A stretch of DNA of 64,000 nt from contig NC_086031.1 of assembly GCF_036323735.1 (NCBI RefSeq), positions 36,638,225-36,702,224 on the forward strand. The letters are read 5' to 3'. This DNA comes from Rattus norvegicus. Taxonomy: Eukaryota; Chordata; Mammalia; Rodentia; Muridae. The translations under genes were made by a program, and so were the position numbers. Of the stretch, positions 58,561-64,000 are shown in pieces. Every line of letters starts with the position of its first letter. The first letter of the stretch is position 1. The notes beneath the pieces were generated by a model. The model saw only the letters and a program-made list of their open reading frames with translations. It made no database searches and was not told where the DNA came from.

Positions 58561-59725
58561 AATTCACTCACTCACACACTTCCCCACTCACCAAGCAAAC
58601 AAATTATTAAAATAAGACAGATTTTTTTTAAATTCTGAAATATATACGATAACTTAAGGGAGCCATATGGTGAAAATGACCCATGGTAAAGTTGTCTTAC
58701 TGATTTAAAATATTAAATGAAACTATTCAAGAGTGTATGGTACCAATTTCATTTCTATATTTCCTATAGCCAGTGTTCTGGATGTCTATAGCAATAGAGT
58801 CTCACCATCAATGTATTTCTGGTGGGCAACTAAGTCCAATGGGAGTAGTGGTGTTGGTTTGGGCTCTCTAACAACACACAAAGAAGACATCCCCTTGTGC
58901 AGAGTAAATCCAATTAAACTATTCTTAAAATGCATGCTAAAGAGGTTTCCATCTGGCTCTGGCAATCATCCTTAGTGCTACCCTGACTCCCACCCACTTC
59001 TCTATGCTATTCTCTCATTTCTCTCCCAATTAAACTTTATACTAATTCTTCCCCCTTATGTGGCATAACACTGGTCTCTTACTGCCTCTCCCCACGTAAG
59101 TTCCATTTCTCTCCCCCCCAATAACTTTTGTAGTTTCCTCAAATCTACAGGTAATCCAAGTGAAACACGCAAAATAAAATAGTATGGTAATATAATCATA
59201 TTAACAAAAGTAGGTGGAACAGAATATAGAGCCCTAAATTCTTCATATTAATTACCAATCCTTGACAAGTTGTACACAGGAAGGCCGAAGCTTCTCTGTG
59301 AAAAATTGTGTTGTAAAATTTCATGCAACACATTTAGACGCACTTTCTTCCATGTAGAAAAGTGAGCGTGAAGGTTAGTAGAAAGATCTAATAGACGAAC
59401 TGACAACACAATACTCACAGACTAGAAGAGATAAGAAGTGTTTTATAAAATTAGAGTGGGAAATGCTTTTTGGAGATGGCAAAGCACACAGGGGATTGAA
59501 GGCAACATGAGCAAATGTGACTCTGTCAGGCTTGAATTTTTTTTTTTGCAGCAAAAGAAATAATTAGAATTAGAAAAAATGTGGTCAGTGAAATATCTTC
59601 ACAGATAAAATGCTGATCATGATAAAGGTGATTGAATTGCTGAAGACATGAGGCACAATGGCCACAGAAAATAGAGAAACCAACCAGGTAGCATATATTC
59701 TTGAATAGTTTCATTTTATGATTTG

Positions 59726-59728
<3 letters not shown>
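58561..59728. other. No gene seen
   Basis: 1.2 kb without recognised repeats or supportable exons. The plus frame 58733-58975 has no domain or coding bias that I can argue for. Confidence 0.5.
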
Positions 59729-59817
<89 letters not shown>

Positions 59818-59818
59818 A
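59729..59818. repeat. Compound (AT)n(GT)n microsatellite
   Basis: AT block (59729-59794, one TTCAA interruption) followed by GT (59795-59817). Confidence 0.97.
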
Positions 59819-60114
59819 AAGGCAAATAATGAGATATAGAACACATTTGTCATGTAATATAAAAAGGTTGGATATCTACAACTTATAAAGAACTTCTACG
59901 GTTCAATAAGAAAAACAATGTAAACATGGATATATCGTATTTGTCTGTAGGCCTATGAGAAAGTATAGCTCATCACCAATCAATATAGCACTTCAAAATC
60001 ATCATCATCATATGTTGTGATGTCATACTATGTTCCTAAGATTCTTTTGTACCACTGAAATGATTGTGAAATTACCCAGCTACTATGGAAAGCAGCATGG
60101 ATGTCCCACAAGGA
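59819..60114. other. No gene seen
   Basis: AT-rich; left flank of the Rpl36 retrocopy. Confidence 0.5.
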
Positions 60115-60530
60115 AAAGAAAGAGAGCCTCAGGTCCTGGCCGCCATTGAAGATCAGTAGCTGTGGCCCTTCCTGCACTATACCATGGCAGTGGGCCTCAA
60201 CAGGGCCACAAAGTAATGAACATCAGCAAGCCTAGACACAGCCAGCACTATGGGCACCTCACCAAGCACACCAAGTTCATGTGGGACATGATCCGAGGGG
60301 GAGAGGTATGCAGCTTTGCACCCTAAAAGCAGTGCGCCACGGAGTTGCTCAAAGTGTCCAAGGACAAGGGGGCACTCAAGTTCATCAAGAAGAGGGTGGA
60401 CACACATATCCACACCGAGAGAAAACATAAGGAGCTGAGCAACGTGCTAACAGTCATGAGGAAGGCACTGACCAAAAAGGATTGATGAACCCTCCTCTAA
60501 TAAAAGGTTGTTCATCAAAACAAAAAAAAA
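60115..60530 (+). pseudogene. Rpl36-ps: Processed pseudogene of ribosomal protein L36
   Basis: Retrocopy of the mRNA for eL36, a 105-residue large-subunit ribosomal protein. It has no introns. After a short 5' UTR the coding region corresponds to 60162-60485. The initiator is GTG where ATG is expected, and the internal Met7 is at 60184. Recognisable stretches are 'MAVGLN' at the start, 'KHTKF' and 'DMIR' in the middle, then 'ELLKVSKDK', 'ALKFIKKRV' and 'ELSNVL', ending 'KKD' with TGA at 60483-60485. Damage: a 4-base gain before Met7, a net 4-base loss around 60200-60222, a 6-base gain near 60297, and a nonsense TAA at 60324-60326 in place of a Tyr codon. The 3' UTR has AATAAA (60501) and an A-tail that has grown into (GAAA)n. 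No clear target duplication, because the flanks are A/G-rich. It is one of the many ribosomal-protein retrocopies expected from L1 activity and is not functional. Confidence 0.93.
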
Positions 60531-61149
60531 AAAGAAAGAAAGAAAGAAAGAAAGAAAAATAAAGAAAACTACCCTATGTTCTACTGAGCATAAATTTAAA
60601 GATTTTGAAAACCAAGTCTGTGGCAGAAATGTGTTCTTTGCCCTTTATTGTAGCTTCACTGAGATTAGATAAAGTGTTGAGCATAAATATGCAGGTTACC
60701 AAAAATGAAAATATGGCTAATGCCATATTACTTACCCTTAAAAAGGAAAGACTATTTTATGATACAACATGGGATGTACGGTACAGAAAATATGCTAATC
60801 ACAATGTGAAACTTCTTGTTTGATTCTTTCATGTTTAAAAGAGATACTGAAAATAGAATGATGATTGCCAGTGTTGAAGGGAAAACAAAAGTATCTTCTA
60901 CATGGATATAGTTTCAGACATGAAATTCCCAAAGTTTTAAGAGGTCTGCTGTACACCACAAGTGTAGAAGTTAGTGTACATGATCATGAAAGGATAAATT
61001 TATGATATGTTTATCAAAATAAGCTAAAGTTTGTATACAACATTTCCATGAGTATGATTCTATGTGTGACTGACATTCCATATAGTTAAATGACATATTC
61101 AAAATGTAGACATATTTATGGATATATTGTCACAATCTAAATCTCATAT
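60531..61149. other. No gene seen; (GAAA)n at 60532-60558
   Basis: AT-rich sequence after the pseudogene tail; no recognised element. Confidence 0.5.
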
Positions 61150-61366
61150 TTTATTTAATTTCATTTTAAATTATACTCATCTGTGTGGGTCTGTTTATGG
61201 CATACTACACATTTGAGGGAAGCGCCTTAGAAGGCCAGAACGGGGCATTGGATCCTAAGGAAGTGAAGTTATAGGCTTGCGAACACTTGGATGCTAAAAA
61301 TAAAATTCAGGATCTCTTTAAGTTCAGTCGCTGGTTCTAACTGCTGAGCCCTCTTTCCAGGTGCCA
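61150..61366 (-). mobile_element. B3-like SINE, antisense
   Basis: 'gccagaacggggcattggatc', 'gaagtgaagttataggcttg' and 'ctaactgctgagccctctttcc' follow the reversed B3 order. Confidence 0.7.
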
Positions 61367-61452
61367 TGTTTATCTTTTAAAAGTAGGATTTTTGTTTTAA
61401 CTGGACACAGTATACTTGTTTGTTGTTCCCATTAAAATTGGATTTTTTTTCA

Positions 61453-61660
61453 GGGCTAGAAAGATGGCTCAGTGATTAAGGGCATTGGCTGCCCTAATCA
61501 CTAGGTTTTGATCCTGTCACCAACACAGTGGCTCACAACCACCTGCATCCCCATTCCAAGAGGAATCTGGCTCTCTCTTCTGGCCTTTTCAGGCTCCACA
61601 CATGCACATGCTTCACAGATATCCATATACTAGACCAGCATAAATATTAAAAAAATATTA
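61453..61660 (+). mobile_element. B2/B3 SINE, sense
   Basis: Head 'gggctagaaagatggctcag', 'tgattaagggcattggctg', B box 'ggttttgatcctg', 'gtggctcacaaccacctgc' and 'ctctcttctggcc', ending in an A-rich tail. Confidence 0.8.
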
Positions 61661-61828
61661 AGTGCTCAAAACATGTTTAAAAGATTGAATTTCCTCTAGC
61701 AAAACTACAAATGGTAAAAGATTATCAAAAGTTGAAACTATTATAATTATTTTTAAAGTTTCATTTAGCTAATTTTATCTTTCCAATTTTGATGTTTATC
61801 TCCAAAATATTTCAAAGATATCTCCAAA

Positions 61829-62564
61829 AAATGGCGACCAACAGATTGGGAAAAGACCTTTACCAATCCCACAACTGATAGAGGGCTTAAATTAAAAATA
61901 TACAAAGAACTCAAGAAGTTAGACCACAGGGAGACAAATAACCCTATTAAAAGATGGGGTTCAGAGCTAAACACAGAATTCACAGCTGAGGAATGCCGAA
62001 TGGCTGAGAAACACCTAAAGAAATGTTCAACATATTTAGTCATAAGGGAAATGCAAATCAAAACAACTCTGAGATTTCACCTCACACCAGGGAGAATGGC
62101 TAAGCTCAAAAACTCAGGTGACAGCAAATACTGGTGAGGATGTGGAGAAGGAGGAACTGTCCTCCATTGTTGGTGGGATTGCAGACTGGTAAAACCATTC
62201 TAGAAATCAGTCTGGAGGTTCCTCAGAAAATTGGACATTGAACTACCTGAGGATCCAGCTATACCTCTCTTGGGCATATACCCAAAAGATGCCCCAACAT
62301 ATAAAAAAGACACATGCTCCACTATGTTCATTGCAGCCTTATTTATAATAACCAGAAGCTGGAAAGAACCCAGATGCCCTTCAACAGAGGAATGGATACA
62401 GAAAATGTGGTACATCTACACAATGGAATATTACTCAGCTATCAAAAATAATGACTTTATGAAATTCATAGACAAGTGGATGGAACTGAACATATCATCC
62501 TGGAGAGGTAACCCTATCACAGAAAAACACACATGGTATGCACTCATTGATAAGTGGCTATTAG
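61829..62564 (+). pseudogene. L1 ORF2 C-terminal end, broken
   Basis: Encodes the end of ORF2p: 'PTDWEK', 'MAEKHLKKCS', 'LPEDPAIPLLGIYPKDAP' and 'MFIAAL'. The Cys/His cluster is damaged: the first Cys is TAC and the codon after the next Trp is TGA (about 62133-62137). Small indels near 62490-62510 put the normal terminal TAG (62562-62564) out of the frame that is open before it. Confidence 0.88.
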
Positions 62565-62856
62565 TCCAAATGCTTGAAGTACCCTAGATGCACAGAACAC
62601 ATGAAACTCAAGAAGGATGACCACCGTTAAAGGAATCTTAGAAAGGACTGAAAGAGCTTGAAGCGGCTTGAGATCCCATATGAACAACAATTCCAACCAA
62701 CCAGAGCTTCCAGGACTAAGCCACTACCGAAAGACTAGACATGGACTGACCCTGGGCTCCAACCTCATAGGTAGCAATGAATAGCCTAGTAAGAGCACCA
62801 GTGGAAGGGGAAGCCCTTGGTCCTGCCAAGACTGAACCCCCAGTGAATGTGATTGT

Positions 62857-62895
62857 TGGGGGGGAGGGTGGTAATGGGGAAGGGTGGTGAGGGAA
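62857..62895 (+). other. G-rich tract in L1 3' UTR
   Basis: Runs of eight, three, four, three and three G with short spacers. The same element feature occurs at 8908-8944 in the inner L1. Compatible with a G-quadruplex. Confidence 0.75.
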
Positions 62896-63008
62896 ACACC
62901 CATACAGAAGGGGAGAGGGAGGGGTTACGGGGATGTTGGCCTGGAAACCGGAAAGTGGAATAACAATCGAAATGTAAATAAGAAATACTCAAATTAATAA
63001 AGATGGAA

Positions 63009-63544
63009 AAAATAAATAATGAAAACGAAGGGACTTTGCAGCCATGGACTAACACTTTTTATCTGTCTGTTACTGAAATGGAATTGACTTGTTTTTGAAC
63101 AATTACAAAAGTTTCTGAGTCTGTAAAACACATTGACTACCTCCTCTTAATCTTGTTCTTTTGTTTCAATGGCTAAAAGAGGGACACCATCTGCCCTGAA
63201 ATATCCCCTCCTCCAGAGCTCAAACCAGCTTTGCATTTTCACACAACGGAAAGTTCAGCAAATTCTCAACTAGAACTTTCACAAATCCTCCTCCCAGATA
63301 CCATATGGACTCTCAGATCATTTGGATATAGATTTCTGAGAAAACATGTAGACATTTATTTTCTGAATGCTGATCTACTTCAGTTTGTACTTCTCTTGAT
63401 GTAGTGAAAACTAGTATTCTGGAAGCAGAGTGGAGTGTTATTTTATGTATAAATATACCTGTGCACCTAAGTTTGTCTCTAATTTTGAAAAGATTTTACA
63501 TCTATTTTTTTATCCAAATATTTTATGTAGTTATTTCATGTCAT
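63009..63544. other. No gene seen
   Basis: No recognised element; the short plus frame at 63430-63705 has no support. Confidence 0.5.
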
Positions 63545-63805
63545 ACACACACAGGAGCAGGCAGCTGACTTGTCACGCTTCATTCCCACACAAGAAGCAG
63601 AGAGAGAAAACAAAACCAAATCAAATAAAACAAAACAAGACCAGAAAGTGCCCAGGCTATAAAACCACAAAGCTCATCCCTGGGAAGCCACCCCTCCTGT
63701 TCTAAGGCTCCATCACCTAAAAGTTCTATAATCTTTCCAAATAGCATTACTAGCTGAGGGCCAAGTGCACTCATACACCTGTGCAGGACATTTCAAATGT
63801 AAACA
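63545..63805 (+). repeat. Rodent dispersed repeat, sense, end
   Basis: 'gcagctgacttgtcacgcttc', a (CAAAA)n interior (63608-63640), 'aagccacccctcctgttctaa', 'taaaagttctataatctttcc' and 'gctgagggccaagtgcactc' match a common rodent repeat related to that at 20755. The remaining 195 bases of the window are AT-rich with nothing recognisable. Confidence 0.5.
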
Positions 63806-64000
63806 CCGTACATGCATACATTCATTGATTTCACTATATATTTGTTTAAATATTTTGAACTTTTAATTGCTTATACCTTTCTTAATTATTGTTTTCTGAT
63901 TAGTTCTTCATTCTTCTGTTTGGGTCCAACTCCTGCTTTCCTCAATGCTCAGCCCTTAAGGTATGGCTGAATTCTCTGCTGTGGAACAGTTTATAATGAA

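Larger units (their letters stand above)
61829..63008 (+). mobile_element. 5'-truncated rat-type L1
   Basis: Last part of ORF2 (61829-62564) and the young-type 3' UTR to 'aaatactcaaattaataaag' and an A-rich tail. It is closely related to the inner L1 at 2861-9050 but lacks a block of about 250 bases inside the 3' UTR: after 'gaaggatgacca' (62612) the sequence jumps to the text that in the other copy follows 'gaagcaatcag' (8690). The 5' truncation is within the 'RQPTDWEKIF' region. Confidence 0.92.

Noticed and set aside
60177..60428. Minus-strand frame of 83 residues
   Set aside because: It is the antisense of the Rpl36 processed pseudogene.
1..64000. Bacterial-type operon, defence island or phage
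   Set aside because: No ribosome-binding-site/ORF series; SINEs, L1s and microsatellites show a rodent genome.

Overview
This is a stretch of rodent nuclear DNA, most likely rat (Rattus). The evidence is three ID SINEs with intact pol III A and B boxes, B1/B2/B3/B4 SINEs of all ages, L1 elements with rat-type 5' monomers and 3' UTRs, a hAT-type URR1 element, and a great deal of (CA)n, (GA)n and (GAA)n microsatellite. I see no host protein-coding exon, no functional RNA gene and no CpG-island-like promoter. The window reads as gene-desert or deep intronic sequence. Long open frames come from L1 copies or from stop-free microsatellites.

Layout. 1-1889: old dispersed-repeat fragments. 1890-9960: an old L1 3' fragment split by a nearly full-length younger L1 (2861-9050). 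The inner element has a recognisable 5' UTR, ORF1, ORF2 and 3' UTR, but both ORFs are broken. 9985-16440: microsatellites, a B4 SINE, an antisense L1 3' end (11167-12252) and B3 SINEs. 16449-16675: a complete URR1 with an exact 8-bp target duplication, followed by a very old antisense L1 (16800-18480). 19036-31200: simple repeats, two oppositely oriented ID elements (20940 and 21341), many degraded SINEs, LTR-like pieces and a 137-nt pure purine (GAA) tract (27804-27940). 32400-34000: an L1 3' end, then an LTR-like segment with 79-bp tandem repeats (33501-33697). 34000-50460: AT-rich DNA with scattered SINEs, an LTR-like fragment (44220-44560), an L1 ORF2 fragment (44880-45512) and two hexanucleotide microsatellites (41345, 48391). 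50562-56755: a second near-full-length but much older L1 with tandem 5' monomers and an ID inserted in ORF2. 57325-64000: SINEs, a processed pseudogene of ribosomal protein L36 (60115-60530), and a 5'-truncated L1 (61829-63008).

Nothing here works as a gene system. The shared biology is L1-driven retrotransposition: the L1 copies are the class of enzyme source, and the ID, B2 and Rpl36 copies are probable passengers with A-rich tails and, where readable, target-site duplications. I found no convincing undescribed system. The items most worth a second look are the L1-in-L1 nest, the 79-bp repeat in an LTR-like segment, the preserved L1 monomers, and the long purine tracts and hexanucleotide arrays. 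Repeat-family names come from recognition of consensus features, not from a database search, and boundaries are approximate unless a target duplication is given.
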